Below the pieces are notes generated by a model. That model was not told the DNA's origin. It did not search any database and was given only the letters and a program-made list of their open reading frames with translations. Positions 1 through 8,498 of a stretch of 64,000 nucleotides of DNA are shown here, piece by piece (the first letter of the stretch is position 1; every line of letters begins with the position of its first letter). This DNA comes from an uncultured Pseudomonadota bacterium (GTDB lineage: Bacteria > Pseudomonadota > Gammaproteobacteria > Steroidobacterales > Steroidobacteraceae), in the NCBI GenBank assembly GCA_903927005.1, contig CAIYLH010000079.1, positions 1 to 64,000 on the forward strand, written 5' to 3'. A program made the position numbers and the translations under genes.

Positions 1-1
1 C

Positions 2-104
2 ATCCTTAGCCGCGAGGGGGTGTCCCTCGTCCGTGCACGGGAACGAGTCATCGCCACGGCACGCGCGGGCAAGCCGGACACCTCGTCCGCGCAAGGCTAA
101 GGAT
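2..104. repeat. imperfect inverted repeat bordering a gene remnant
   Basis: The decamer ATCCTTAGCC at 2-11 is the exact reverse complement of GGCTAAGGAT at 95-104. Inside these ends, further complementary pieces occur (GTGTCC near 20-25 and GGACAC at 76-81), so the whole stretch could fold into a long irregular hairpin. It sits immediately before the truncated DUF885 reading frame. It may be a small palindromic mobile element or the scar of one; no transposase lies next to it and the left side is cut close to the window edge. Confidence 0.5.
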
Positions 105-109
105 AGCGC

Positions 110-322
110 GTGTTGGGGCGGCGGCATGAGCACCAGCTGGGCGAGACACAGATCCTCAAACTTCGGGCACAGGCCGAGCAAGCACTGGGCGGAAAATTCA
201 ATCTGCGCGCGTTCCACGACGCAGTGCTGGAACTGGGTTCGGTACCGCTACCGGTGTTATCGGCACGCATTGACCGATTCATCACCGAGGGCGGCAAGGG
301 CCCCTATCCTGATAGTGAGTGA
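110..322 (+). pseudogene. 3' remnant of a DUF885-family protein
   Basis: The frame reads HQLGETQILKLRAQAEQALG and then FNLRAFHDAVLELGSVPLPV, ending in a short helix and stop. This is the conserved C-terminal end of DUF885 proteins (secreted, M32-like putative peptidases), where a GQ..ILKLR helix and an FDLRAFHDAVL..GALPL segment close the fold. Complete members are about 550-600 residues; only about 70 remain. The only in-frame start is a GTG at 110, and an in-frame stop lies at 98-100, so upstream sequence cannot supply the missing part. The preceding inverted repeat suggests the 5' part was displaced by an insertion or deletion. It is almost certainly non-functional. Confidence 0.7.
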
Positions 323-475
323 GGCAGGACAGCGCGCTTGAGAGACACTCAAGCCGCGGCCCGCGCGGCCAGGCAGCGCCGCGGCGCCCAGGACGGGTAG
401 CGTGCGATGGCCCTATGCAGCGGTTGGAAAAAAATTCAGCGCCGTGGGTGGGGGGAACGGCGGATCCTGCGACGG

Positions 476-506
476 TGTGACTCCGGGCTCGTCGCCCGGA
501 GTCGCA
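476..506 (-). terminator. hairpin downstream of the gfa-like gene
   Basis: TGTGACTCCGGGC (476-488) pairs with GCCCGGAGTCGCA (494-506) with one mismatch and a 5-base loop. It lies 15 bases after the stop of the minus-strand gene ending at 521. No T-run follows directly on the minus strand; a run of As on the plus strand around 428-434 is the nearest U-rich stretch. It could terminate transcription or protect the 3' end. Confidence 0.5.
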
Positions 507-520
507 CCCGCGGTGGCAGC

Positions 521-1099
521 TTAGACGGCCAGGACGCCCTTGGCCTTAGCCGTATGGGTCGCGATCGCGTCCATCAGCGGCGGTGACAGGCAATCGTACG
601 GCTCAACATTCAGCTCCTTGAGCCGGGCGCGCACCTCGCCCATCTGCTCGGGACGCGCACCACCCGCTTCGATGATGGAGGAGACAAAGGCCGCAAACCC
701 AGGCGCCGCCCAGCCGCGATCCTTCGACAGTTCAACGTGCACGAAGTCCAGACCGTAGAACGGATGGCCGCTGTTCTCGATGCGGCCGTACATGTGTACA
801 CCGCAGGCCGCGCACGCATGGCGCTGGATCGCAGCAGCGGCATCCACAACCTTGAGCTTCTGGCCATTGGCAGTGACGGTCAGGTTGTCCTTACCGATGA
901 CCGCAACAACCGAAACCTTCGCGCCCTTTGGCTTCCAGCACTTGGTGCAGCCGCAAGCATGGTTATGCGCCACGTTGCCCTTCAGAGCGACCGTGACCGC
1001 ATCGGTCGCGCAGTGACAGCTAAGCGTGCCACCAGCGAAGTCTGGTGCCGTCGCTGCGATGCCGTTATCCAGCGCCGGGTGCAGGGAAATTGCGGTCAT
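521..1099 (-). CDS. gfa: S-(hydroxymethyl)glutathione synthase (glutathione-dependent formaldehyde-activating enzyme)
   Basis: The 192-residue protein matches the length and cysteine pattern of Gfa, which catalyses or accelerates condensation of formaldehyde with glutathione, the first step of glutathione-dependent formaldehyde detoxification. Zinc-binding cysteines appear as CHC (about 29-31), CGCTKC (49-54) and CAACG (95-99). The closing [18 protein letters not shown] is characteristic of the bacterial Gfa subfamily. The ATG at 1099 gives the expected N-terminus; the upstream ribosome site is weak. The usual partner, S-(hydroxymethyl)glutathione dehydrogenase (FrmA/AdhC), is not adjacent. 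The neighbouring esterase on the same strand is a type B carboxylesterase and not the FrmB/FghA S-formylglutathione hydrolase, so this gene appears to stand alone. Confidence 0.88.
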   Translation of the reverse strand: MTAISLHPALDNGIAATAPDFAGGTLSCHCATDAVTVALKGNVAHNHACGCTKCWKPKGAKVSVVAVIGKDNLTVTANGQKLKVVDAAAAIQRHACAACGVHMYGRIENSGHPFYGLDFVHVELSKDRGWAAPGFAAFVSSIIEAGGARPEQMGEVRARLKELNVEPYDCLSPPLMDAIATHTAKAKGVLAV

Positions 1100-1171
1100 T
1101 TAAGTCTCGTTTTTTATGTGTATTGGGAGCAAACCGGGCCTATCCTACACATAAACGGGCCTGTACTGGAC

Positions 1172-1186
1172 GGCCTTCAGAAGGCC
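1172..1186 (-). terminator. short palindrome after the esterase gene
   Basis: GGCCTTC-A-GAAGGCC is a perfect palindrome about 87 bases past the stop of the minus-strand esterase. There is no U-tract, so it is only a weak terminator candidate. The surrounding 1100-1272 interval holds no gene and must also contain the promoter for gfa. Confidence 0.3.
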
Positions 1187-1272
1187 CGCAACGGTAGGCC
1201 GATCGCGATCTGGCTGCCGCTGCCCGGCAACTGCAGCGCTATGCGTTGCGACGTTTCGCCCGAACCCGCTGC

Positions 1273-3129
1273 TCAGGGAACGAGGCGCTGCACACCGGCC
1301 GCCGCACACTCACCGCCCCTGAACACCCGCCAGGCATCGTCTGCCCAGGCATCGACGCGGGTCCGGAACGTCGCGCGGAACATGGTGCAGGCCGCCACCC
1401 CCGCAGGCTCACGCGCCTCCATCGACGCCACGACCGCCTCGCGTGACGAAGGCTCCTGCTCGGTACGGATACCGCCGTGGGCAGCGGTATCGAACACCAG
1501 GTACGCCGGCGTTGCCGCCGCGCTCCACGCCGGCCACTCAGCCAACGCGCCGTCGCGTCCGCGACCGGGTCGGCCGTGCCGCGCGAACTCAGCCCAATAC
1601 GACATCATCGCGTTACTCAGCTCGATGCGGCCGGGGCGATTCGCCGCGGTAAACAACAACTCGTGACCTGGCGCACTGTCGAACGAACCGAACACGAACG
1701 GAATCTCCAGCCCATGTGCAGCGCCCAGCAGTCGGCTGGCGTCGACAACACCAAAGCGTCGCCCCTCCTCACGCCAGTCCCAGCGATATGCGTAGACCGG
1801 CGTGCCGGCCGACGCGAGGGCGCGTGCCGGCCGGTCAACGCCGTTCGCACGCCACAGGCGTGAGCGGTACTCGGCCTCGCGCTCATAGGCTGCCGGATCG
1901 CGAATCCATAACGGCGCCCCACCCACCTTGCCGACCAGGCGCGGATCAAACGCCATGAACAACTTAGGTTCATCGCGATTGGTTCCAAACAACACAGGCA
2001 CCACGAGGTGACGGACCGGATCCGCGAGCAGTTGCTCAAGGTCGCCCGTGCGCACGACCGTGCCATCCTGGAACACCGTCGGGAACAGGTCCGTCTCTAT
2101 GTTAGAGGGGTGATAGAGGGCATACAGCTCCCAGGGATCGACGCTGCGCAGGAACGACGCGATCTGATCGCGACCGAGGCTCGCGACCATCAGCTTCGCC
2201 GCGGCGCGATCCGGGGCGCGGCCGGCATGCACCAGCGCCTTGAGCAGGATCTCACCACTGCTGTAGACGGCACCTGCCTCCGGGTCGTCCACATAGTGGA
2301 TAGCGCGCGCGGGAGCGGCGAACCCAAAACCCAGGCTCTGCACGATCACGCGGTGCAGCAGACCCGCACTGAGCGGCGACACCAGCAAGGCGAGCGCATC
2401 GGTGGCGCCGGCCGACTCGCCGAAGACCGTGACGTTAGCGGCATCGCCGCCGAACTCCACGATATGCGCCTGTATCCAGCGCAGTGCAGCGAGCTCGTCG
2501 AGGATGCCCCAGTTGCCTGACGACTCAAGCGCATCAGGGGCCGACCCGCCCGCACCACTGCCGGCCGGCAGGATGAACCAGCCGAATGGGCCGAGCCGGT
2601 AATTGATCGTGACCATCACGACCCGCTCACTCGCCGCAAGGTGGCTGCCATCGTAGGACGCGCCTTGCCCCACCGTGTTGGAGCCGCCGTGCACCCAGAC
2701 CATGACGGGCAGATGCGCCGTAGCCGCTGCGGCGGCGTCCATGCGCGGCGCGTGGATATTCAACGTCAGGCAATCCTCACTGCCCTGTCGGGAGCCATCC
2801 GGGCCCATGCCACCAAGCGCCCAGCCGTACTGGACACACGGACTGCCCGCCACGACTGCCGCACGCGTGCCTTCCCAGCCGACCGCCTCCGCAGGCGGCG
2901 CCCAACGCCGCGCGCCGAGCGGCGGCGCCGCATAGGGAATGCCCAGCCAACTGTGCCCGCCAGCGCCATCGACGAAGCCCGCGACGGCGCCGGACCCGAC
3001 GCTGCGCACCGCATCCTCCGCCGCGCTCGGAGTGACGACGACCGTCGGAGCCGCTGCCCGCTCGCAGCCGGTGAGCGTGATGCACAAACACAAGAACAAC
3101 GGCAGCAGGTGAAGCAGGCGACGAGTCAT
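1273..3129 (-). CDS. type B carboxylesterase, lipoprotein
   Basis: This 618-residue enzyme has a signal peptide ending in LTGC, so Cys22 should be lipidated and the protein anchored in the envelope. The carboxylesterase/lipase type B hallmarks are all present: SEDCLTLN at 117-124, oxyanion-hole HGGS at 147-150, the nucleophile elbow GESAGA with Ser239, the acid in GTNRDE (Glu387) and His472 in AAHGLEIPFVFG. The triad is therefore intact and an active serine hydrolase on ester substrates is expected. The substrate cannot be told from sequence; family members act on aliphatic esters, carbamates or polymers. It is the only gene on its transcript unless gfa, 174 bases downstream on the same strand, is co-transcribed. 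Confidence 0.88.
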   Translation of the reverse strand: MTRRLLHLLPLFLCLCITLTGCERAAAPTVVVTPSAAEDAVRSVGSGAVAGFVDGAGGHSWLGIPYAAPPLGARRWAPPAEAVGWEGTRAAVVAGSPCVQYGWALGGMGPDGSRQGSEDCLTLNIHAPRMDAAAAATAHLPVMVWVHGGSNTVGQGASYDGSHLAASERVVMVTINYRLGPFGWFILPAGSGAGGSAPDALESSGNWGILDELAALRWIQAHIVEFGGDAANVTVFGESAGATDALALLVSPLSAGLLHRVIVQSLGFGFAAPARAIHYVDDPEAGAVYSSGEILLKALVHAGRAPDRAAAKLMVASLGRDQIASFLRSVDPWELYALYHPSNIETDLFPTVFQDGTVVRTGDLEQLLADPVRHLVVPVLFGTNRDEPKLFMAFDPRLVGKVGGAPLWIRDPAAYEREAEYRSRLWRANGVDRPARALASAGTPVYAYRWDWREEGRRFGVVDASRLLGAAHGLEIPFVFGSFDSAPGHELLFTAANRPGRIELSNAMMSYWAEFARHGRPGRGRDGALAEWPAWSAAATPAYLVFDTAAHGGIRTEQEPSSREAVVASMEAREPAGVAACTMFRATFRTRVDAWADDAWRVFRGGECAAAGVQRLVP

Positions 3130-3449
3130 CGGACCTCAGCCAAAGTGATCGCGCGAACGCGCAGAGACGGCACTATGGAGCATCCGCCGCGCAGCGCCAA
3201 GATGGACCTGTCTCCCCACCGACCTGCACGTTCGCCTAAGATCAACGCCCGGCGCTACGGAAGCGCAGGGACGCGCTGACCCCGCTGCGACAGTTGCGCC
3301 AGCACAAGGAGCTGCGGCTGAGTTTTTAGGGCTCATGCTGCGCTCGTTGCCGGGCTTCAGTGGATCGCTCGAGATCTGTACGAACGGGGCAATTTCTCGC
3401 GTGGTCTGACTCAAACTGCGACCGTAAAATTCCGCAGATGCTCGAGAGT

Positions 3450-3749
3450 CGCGCCGCGCCAACAGTGACTCGCACGCTGCGCTTCAAGTTGCGCCGCGAG
3501 TCTTATCCGTGGCTTGAGGCTTCGAAATTCGTGAATACGTATCAGACGATCGTCGTGGGCGATGTGAGCAGCGTGAAATTGGCCAGGACCAGAATGGCGA
3601 AAGCCGTTCTGGACTCTGGCTGGGGTCTGCTCCGGCCACAGCTGCAGGTCAAGGGCGAGCACGCCGGCAGCAGTGTCAGAGTCGTCAGCGAGCGCAACAC
3701 CCGTCGCACCTGTTCAGCGTGCGGGGCCCGGACGGGCCCCGCCGGTGTC
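3450..3749 (+). pseudogene. TnpB (IS200/IS605-type) C-terminal fragment
   Basis: The frame contains FVNTYQTIVVGDVSSVKLAR, DSGWGLLRPQLQVKGEHAG, VRVVSERNTRRTCSACGART. This is the RuvC-like and zinc-ribbon region of TnpB: the VGD/VED acidic motif, the SGWG helix and the first CxxC of the zinc finger. The N-terminal half is missing, and the second zinc-finger CxxC with the final RuvC aspartate is lost because the frame leaves TnpB similarity right after the first CxxC. An open frame extends upstream to 3360 without TnpB character. It is a dead relic of an insertion, and it abuts a threonine-aldolase fragment with no recognisable IS end between them. Confidence 0.75.
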
Positions 3750-3888
3750 ACAGGTGCTGGCGCACCTCGCCGCAGCGGGCGTTCAGGCCCTCTCGATCGG
3801 CGAGGGCGTGCTGCGCTTCGTATTCCACCTCGACATCGGCGACGCAGATGTCGAGGTGATTCTGGCAGCGCTGAGCGCCTATCGCTGA
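3739..3888 (+). pseudogene. 3' remnant of a low-specificity L-threonine aldolase
   Basis: In the frame starting near 3739 the translation GVQALSIGEGVLRFVFHLDI followed by GDADVEVILAALSAYR matches the C-terminal end of PLP-dependent threonine aldolases, which close with a LRFVTHLDVSDADI-like strand and helix. Only about 50 residues survive of a roughly 340-residue enzyme, so the pyridoxal lysine and substrate sites are gone. The similarity starts within 10 bases of the end of the TnpB fragment, indicating a deletion joining the two. An upstream ATG at 3673 lets it be translated, but no function is expected. Confidence 0.65.
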
Positions 3889-3901
3889 TGCACGGGCCGA
3901 C

Positions 3902-4138
3902 TTACGGGCGGCGCACGCACTCGGCGACGTAGTTCTTGCGGGCTTGGGTACCGAGGTGCTGCTGGTCGGCCTCGGCCATGCAGAGGTGCAACTTCACGTC
4001 ATGCCCCTGATGCGCATTGCGGGGGGCACCGGCAGCCGGGGGCGGACTGGTCGGTGGGCTGGCCGCCGGCGTCTGGGCAACACTGACTGCACTTGCGAAC
4101 AGGCAGACGAGCAGCAACGGGAGCGTTCGGACGGTCAT
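3902..4138 (-). CDS. PsiF-repeat-like small secreted protein
   Basis: The 78-residue protein starts at the ATG at 4138, preceded by GAGGAG at proper spacing; an upstream in-frame start at 4192 would only lengthen the leader. MTVRTLPLLLVCLFASAVSV is a typical Sec signal peptide followed by a Pro/Ala linker. The mature end has CMAEADQQHLGTQARKNYVA followed by ECVRRP, which resembles the PsiF repeat (C-x-AD-x(6)-ER-x-FM-x-ECL) of phosphate-starvation-inducible PsiF. Two cysteines about 23 residues apart could form a disulfide. The role of PsiF-type proteins is unknown. I see no Pho box upstream. Confidence 0.6.
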   Translation of the reverse strand: MTVRTLPLLLVCLFASAVSVAQTPAASPPTSPPPAAGAPRNAHQGHDVKLHLCMAEADQQHLGTQARKNYVAECVRRP

Positions 4139-4337
4139 CAGGGTCTCCTCAAAAAGTAGCTTCAGGATACGCAATTGAACCTCGGGCACCATCCGCAGCT
4201 ACCCCGATGTGAGCGGGTACCGCAGCAAACGCTGGCCCGCAGGCCGGGCCACGCCGGCGCCGCATGCCACACGGCAACGTTGGCGAGGGGAACGGGCCAC
4301 CGTTGGTAACCGCAGTCGCTCGGAGCGAGCTATTTCT

Positions 4338-4598
4338 TCATACCCATGGCGATGAACGAGGGCGGCCTTCACCGGCGAGCCCCGACGCTGCGCCAAGCTT
4401 GGACAGTCGCGCAACTTCGGCTCGTAGTTGCGGTGCTGACTTTCCTGCGGCGCCTCTGGCGGCGTAGGCGCCGCGGCAACGGCCGGGCCCGGCCGTTGCC
4501 GTCTCGAACGCGGCGGGGAGCAGCGAGACGACACCCAACGCCGCCGCCACGAGGCCTGATCTGACAACCTGGCCTGACCTTGGGCCTGATCCCCTCAC
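4338..4598 (-). CDS. possible small exported protein, doubtful
   Basis: An 86-residue frame contains SGLVAAALGVVSLLPAAFET, which looks like a signal peptide, followed by a charged, Arg/Ala-rich tail with no family I recognise. Two other frames of the same strand are open over much of this stretch, and translation of the third frame just past 4369 ends in SFIAMGMKK. The coding signal therefore switches frame, which fits a frameshifted relic better than an intact gene. I list it because it is the only plausible coding content in the stretch. Confidence 0.25.
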   Translation of the reverse strand: MRGSGPRSGQVVRSGLVAAALGVVSLLPAAFETATAGPGRCRGAYAARGAAGKSAPQLRAEVARLSKLGAASGLAGEGRPRSSPWV

Positions 4599-4845
4599 CG
4601 CGCAAAAGGCCGAATGTGATAAAAGTGCTGCTCAAAATAGCGTGTGCAAGATACCGAGCGTCGGGATCCAAATATCTACCAAGAAACCCTACGTTTTGCG
4701 TATTTTTTGGCACCGTGCTGGACGCTCAGGGCGCTGCGGCAGCGAATTCATCTTTATATCGAGTGAAGCCGTTGAATTCAGGTCGTCGGGTGCCGAGGCC
4801 CGACAGGCCATGCGATAGTTCAACTCGGCCTATGGGGGGAATTGC
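4599..4845. other. upstream region of cstA
   Basis: About 250 bases before cstA are relatively AT-rich for this window, as expected of a promoter region. GAATTCA occurs twice, near 4744 and 4774, about 30 bases apart, and a TTTATATC stretch between them could serve as a -10 element. No convincing -35 or CRP-type palindrome was found, so I do not call a specific promoter. Together with the preceding doubtful frame this makes about 700 bases (4139-4845) without a secure gene. Confidence 0.3.
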
Positions 4846-6903
4846 ATGCTAAAAATTCTGTCGGGGCTCGGCCTCGCGGCCGGCGCCACGTTCGCGCTCG
4901 CTGGTATCGCGATCAATCGTGGCGAGCCGATCAATACCCTGTGGATCCTGGCCGCGGCCGGCTGCATCTACACGCTCGGCTACCGTTTCTACGCGGCCTG
5001 GATCGCGGCCCATGTGCTCGCCTGCGACGCCTCGCGCGCAACGCCCGCCGAGCGACTCGACAACGGACGGGACTACGTCCCTACTCCCAAATGGGTGGTC
5101 TTTGGCCATCACTTCGCCGCAATCGCAGGCCCCGGCCCGCTCGTCGGCCCGACGCTAGCCGCCCAGTTCGGCTACCTGCCCGGCACGCTGTGGATTCTGG
5201 TCGGCTCGGTCCTCGGCGGCTGCGTGCAGGACATGGTGGTGCTGTTCGCCTCGGTGCGTCGCGATGGCCGCACCCTCGGACAGATGGCACGCGACGAGCT
5301 CGGTCCCGTCGGCGGCATCGCCGCCCTCATCGGCACGCTGGCGATCATGATCATCCTGATCGCCGTGCTATCGCTGGTCGTTGTCAACGCGATGAAGCAC
5401 AGCCCGTGGGCCACCTCGACCGTCTTCGCGACGATCCCGATCGCGATGGTGGTTGGCCTTTACATGCGCGTGATACGCCCAGGCCGGGTCGCCGAGGGCT
5501 CACTGATCGGCGTCGCGTTGCTGCTGCTGGCGGTCGTCGGCGGTGGCTGGATCGACCACCAGCCGGCACTGCGCGGCTGGTTTGACCACGACGGCATTAC
5601 CCTCGCCTGGTTCGTGATGGGCTATGGCTTCCTAGCTGCGATCATGCCGGTGTGGCTGCTGCTGGCACCGCGTGACTATCTGTCGACGTTCCTGAAGCTC
5701 GGCACCGTGATGCTGCTGGCGGTGGCGATTCTGTTGATGCACCCGGACCTGAAGATGCCGGCGCTGACGCGCTTCATCGACGGCACGGGGCCTGTGTTCG
5801 CAGGCCCGTTGTTCCCCTTCGTGTTCATCACCATCGCCTGTGGCGCGATTTCCGGCTTCCACTCGCTGATCGCCAGCGGCACCACACCAAAACTGCTGCG
5901 CAACGAGCGCGACATTCCGCTGATCGGCTATGGCTCGATGCTGCTGGAGTCGCTGGTCGCGATAATGGCCATGATAGCGGCGAGCCTGCTCGATCCGGGC
6001 GTCTACTTCGCAATCAACAGCCCGCTCGCCGCCCTCGGCGGCAGCCAGGAGGCCGCGGTCGCAACGCTCAGCGGCTGGGGCTTCCCGGTCAGCCTCGACC
6101 AGATGCAGGCACTCGCGCATCAGGTCGGCGAGGCGACGCTGTTCGCGCGCACCGGCGGGGCGCCGGCGCTCGCGGTCGGCATGGCCAGCATCCTCTCCGG
6201 CGTCTTCGGCGCCTCACTGCTGGCGATCTGGTACCACTTCGCGATCATGTTCGAAGCCGTCTTCATCCTGACCACGCTCGATGCCGGCACCCGTGTCGGC
6301 CGCTTCATGCTGCAGGACACGCTCGGGCACCTCTGGGCGCCACTGGGGCGAACCTCGTGGTACCCGTCCGTGCTGCTATCGAGCGCTCTGATCGTCGGCG
6401 CCTGGGGCTACTTCCTCTACGTTGGCGTCATCGATCCGAATGGCGGCATCAATATCCTCTGGCCCCTGTTTGGCATCTCCAACCAGATGCTCGCAGCGAT
6501 CGCGCTATCGGTCATGACGGCGATCCTGCTGAAAGGCGCTCGCCCCCGCCGCGCATTGATCACCGGCCTGCCGCTAGCGTGGCTCGCCCTGGTCACGACC
6601 ACCGCCGCATGGGCGAAACTGTTCAGCGCCAACCCCAAGATCGGCTTCCTCGCCGGCGCCCACGACCTCGCCGCCAAGCTCGCCGCTGGCGTACTGCCAC
6701 CGGAAAAGGCCGCGGTCGCGGGACGGTTGATCTTCAACCAGCAGCTGGATGCAGTGCTGGTCGGCTTCTTCCTGCTCGTGCTGTGGGCGGTGATACTCGA
6801 CATGCTGCGCTTCGCCGTGCGCCGAGGGCGCGGCCTACCGGTCGCCGCCTCGCCAGAGACTCCGTACAGCCGTTCGCAGCTGCCGGAAGCTGCCGGTGCG
6901 TGA
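4846..6903 (+). CDS. cstA: carbon starvation protein CstA, pyruvate/peptide transporter family
   Basis: The 685-residue polytopic membrane protein has the length and signature of CstA: GHHFAAIAGPGPLVGPTLAA around 87-106 and a long run of hydrophobic helices to the end. CstA and the related BtsT import pyruvate, and CstA has also been linked to peptide use during carbon limitation. The ATG at 4846 is preceded by GGGGGAATTGC, an acceptable ribosome site. The next gene, a YbdD/YjiX homologue, overlaps its 3' end by 8 bases, the normal partner arrangement for this family. E. coli CstA is CRP-controlled; no CRP site is evident here. Confidence 0.92.
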   Translation: MLKILSGLGLAAGATFALAGIAINRGEPINTLWILAAAGCIYTLGYRFYAAWIAAHVLACDASRATPAERLDNGRDYVPTPKWVVFGHHFAAIAGPGPLVGPTLAAQFGYLPGTLWILVGSVLGGCVQDMVVLFASVRRDGRTLGQMARDELGPVGGIAALIGTLAIMIILIAVLSLVVVNAMKHSPWATSTVFATIPIAMVVGLYMRVIRPGRVAEGSLIGVALLLLAVVGGGWIDHQPALRGWFDHDGITLAWFVMGYGFLAAIMPVWLLLAPRDYLSTFLKLGTVMLLAVAILLMHPDLKMPALTRFIDGTGPVFAGPLFPFVFITIACGAISGFHSLIASGTTPKLLRNERDIPLIGYGSMLLESLVAIMAMIAASLLDPGVYFAINSPLAALGGSQEAAVATLSGWGFPVSLDQMQALAHQVGEATLFARTGGAPALAVGMASILSGVFGASLLAIWYHFAIMFEAVFILTTLDAGTRVGRFMLQDTLGHLWAPLGRTSWYPSVLLSSALIVGAWGYFLYVGVIDPNGGINILWPLFGISNQMLAAIALSVMTAILLKGARPRRALITGLPLAWLALVTTTAAWAKLFSANPKIGFLAGAHDLAAKLAAGVLPPEKAAVAGRLIFNQQLDAVLVGFFLLVLWAVILDMLRFAVRRGRGLPVAASPETPYSRSQLPEAAGA

Positions 6904-7087
6904 ACTGGCGCGCCGACTGATACTGACCACTCGCCAACTGTTGCAGGGTGCGTTCGGCACCGACGCGTACGAACGCTACCGGGCGCACCACGCCGCGCAC
7001 CATGGCGGCGACGTACCGCTCGATCGTGCCGCGTACTTCCACGAGCGCCAACGTGAACGGTGGAATGGGATCAGCCGGTGCTGCTGA
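6896..7087 (+). CDS. YbdD/YjiX family protein (DUF466), CstA partner
   Basis: This 63-residue protein starts at GTG 6896, overlapping the cstA stop. It carries the family features: an N-terminal basic helix, then FGTDAYERYRAHHAAHHGGD and a Arg-rich end, YFHERQRERWNGISRCC. Family members are short cytoplasmic proteins always encoded after CstA or BtsT and are thought to be needed for full transporter activity. Translational coupling through the overlap would keep the two in step. Length and content are normal for the family. Confidence 0.85.
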   Translation: MRELARRLILTTRQLLQGAFGTDAYERYRAHHAAHHGGDVPLDRAAYFHERQRERWNGISRCC

Positions 7088-7100
7088 GCGTGCGCGCCTC

Positions 7101-8450
7101 GTGACCTCCCCCGTACGCCTGACCCGCGCGCAATGGCGAACCCTCGCGGCCGTGTGGCTAGGCTGGGGCTTTGACGTGTTCGACGCGATGCTGCTGAACT
7201 TCGTCGCCCCCAACTGCATCCCGACACTGCTCGGACTGCCGCTGGGATCGGCCGCGGCGCGCGCCGCCACCAGCCAGTGGATCGGCATACTGACCGCTCT
7301 GCTATTGGTGGGATGGGCGGTCGGCGGAATCATCTTCGGCTACCTCGCCGACCGCATCGGACGGCGGCGGGCGCTGATACTGACGATCACCGTATACGCG
7401 ATCGGCACGGGCGCGTCGGCATTCGCACCCTCGCTGGGCGTCTTGATTGCCTGCCGCATCGTCGCCAGCCTCGGCATCGGCGGCGAGTTTGCCACTGGGG
7501 CGACGCTGATCGCAGAAACCGTTCCGGAGCGTCACCGACTGGTGGCCGGTGCGTTCCTGCAGACGGCCTCGCCACTGGGACTGTTCCTCGCCACGTTCGT
7601 CACCTGGGCCATTGCCGGCTGGTGGATGCCGGACGCGCCCGCAGAATCCTGGCGCTACGTGCTCGGCGCCGGACTCGCCCCGATCCTGATCGTACTGCTG
7701 CTGCGCTCTGGCGGCAGCATGACTGATGCGCCCGCGCCCTCTTCAACCCGGCGCGGACTCGGCGCCTCCCTCGCGCTGCTGTTCGGCGCGGAACTGCGGC
7801 CGGCGACACTCTCGGCGCTGGCAATGTCGGTGCTGGGCCTGTTCACCTGGTGGAGCTGCAACGCGTTCCTGCCGACGATCGGCTTTGGCCTGGGCACGCG
7901 ACTGGCCGAGGCGCAGGGCCTCAGCGGCGCGACGGCAGTGTCATTTGCGGAGTCGTGGAAGGCCGCGGCGGGGTTCTGGTTCAACATCGGCGGCGTGGTG
8001 GGCTCGATGCTGACCGTGCCAGTGGCGCGCCGCTTCGGCCGTCGCGGCATGTTTGGGATCTATTACGTCGTCGGCGCAGCCTCCCTGCTGCTCGCCTTCG
8101 CGCCGGACTGGTCGCCAGCGGTCACGCTGCGCCTGACGTTCCTGATCGGGCTTGCGATCTACGGCCTGTTCGGCGCATTCGCGTTCTACCTGCCGGAACT
8201 CTATCCACCCGCCGTACGCGGCCTGGGCGCGGGATTCTCGTTCAACATTGGCCGCATGGGGGCCGCCCTCGGGCCATTCCTCGTGGGCGCCTATTCGGCG
8301 CGCCAGCTCGACACGACCGCCGGTGCCCTGACGGCGCTGACCTGGCTTGCCGTGCTGCCTGCCGCTGCGGCGCTGTTGACGCCGTTCATCGTCGAGACAC
8401 GCGGCCGCATCCCGGTACGCGCCGTTGCCGCGCCGCCAGCCAGCCCGTAG
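7101..8450 (+). CDS. MFS transporter, sugar/aromatic-acid-type
   Basis: A 449-residue protein (from GTG 7101) has the 12-helix pattern of the major facilitator superfamily. GYLADRIGRRRALI after the second helix is the cytoplasmic motif A, and the LPELYPPAVRGLGAGF segment resembles the second-half motif PE-x-x-P-x-x-x-RG of sugar-porter/AAHS members. The substrate is unknown. An in-frame ATG at 7065 overlapping the preceding gene, or an even earlier start, is possible, but conserved sequence begins only at LTRAQWRTLAAVWLGWGFDV, so 7101 is preferred; neither start has a strong ribosome site. It is probably in the cstA transcript because the gap to the ybdD-like stop is 13 bases. Confidence 0.85.
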   Translation: MTSPVRLTRAQWRTLAAVWLGWGFDVFDAMLLNFVAPNCIPTLLGLPLGSAAARAATSQWIGILTALLLVGWAVGGIIFGYLADRIGRRRALILTITVYAIGTGASAFAPSLGVLIACRIVASLGIGGEFATGATLIAETVPERHRLVAGAFLQTASPLGLFLATFVTWAIAGWWMPDAPAESWRYVLGAGLAPILIVLLLRSGGSMTDAPAPSSTRRGLGASLALLFGAELRPATLSALAMSVLGLFTWWSCNAFLPTIGFGLGTRLAEAQGLSGATAVSFAESWKAAAGFWFNIGGVVGSMLTVPVARRFGRRGMFGIYYVVGAASLLLAFAPDWSPAVTLRLTFLIGLAIYGLFGAFAFYLPELYPPAVRGLGAGFSFNIGRMGAALGPFLVGAYSARQLDTTAGALTALTWLAVLPAAAALLTPFIVETRGRIPVRAVAAPPASP

Positions 8451-8498
8451 GATGCCGCGGCCGGCGTCCAGCCCGGCGCCGACCGCGCAGACCTTCCG

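Noticed and set aside
521-3129. gfa and the neighbouring esterase as a formaldehyde-detoxification operon
   Set aside because: The esterase is a type B lipoprotein carboxylesterase, not an S-formylglutathione hydrolase, and the dehydrogenase is absent.
4369-4713. 114-codon minus-strand frame before cstA
   Set aside because: No leader, no domain, low-complexity Arg content and competing frames; it is not supported as a gene.
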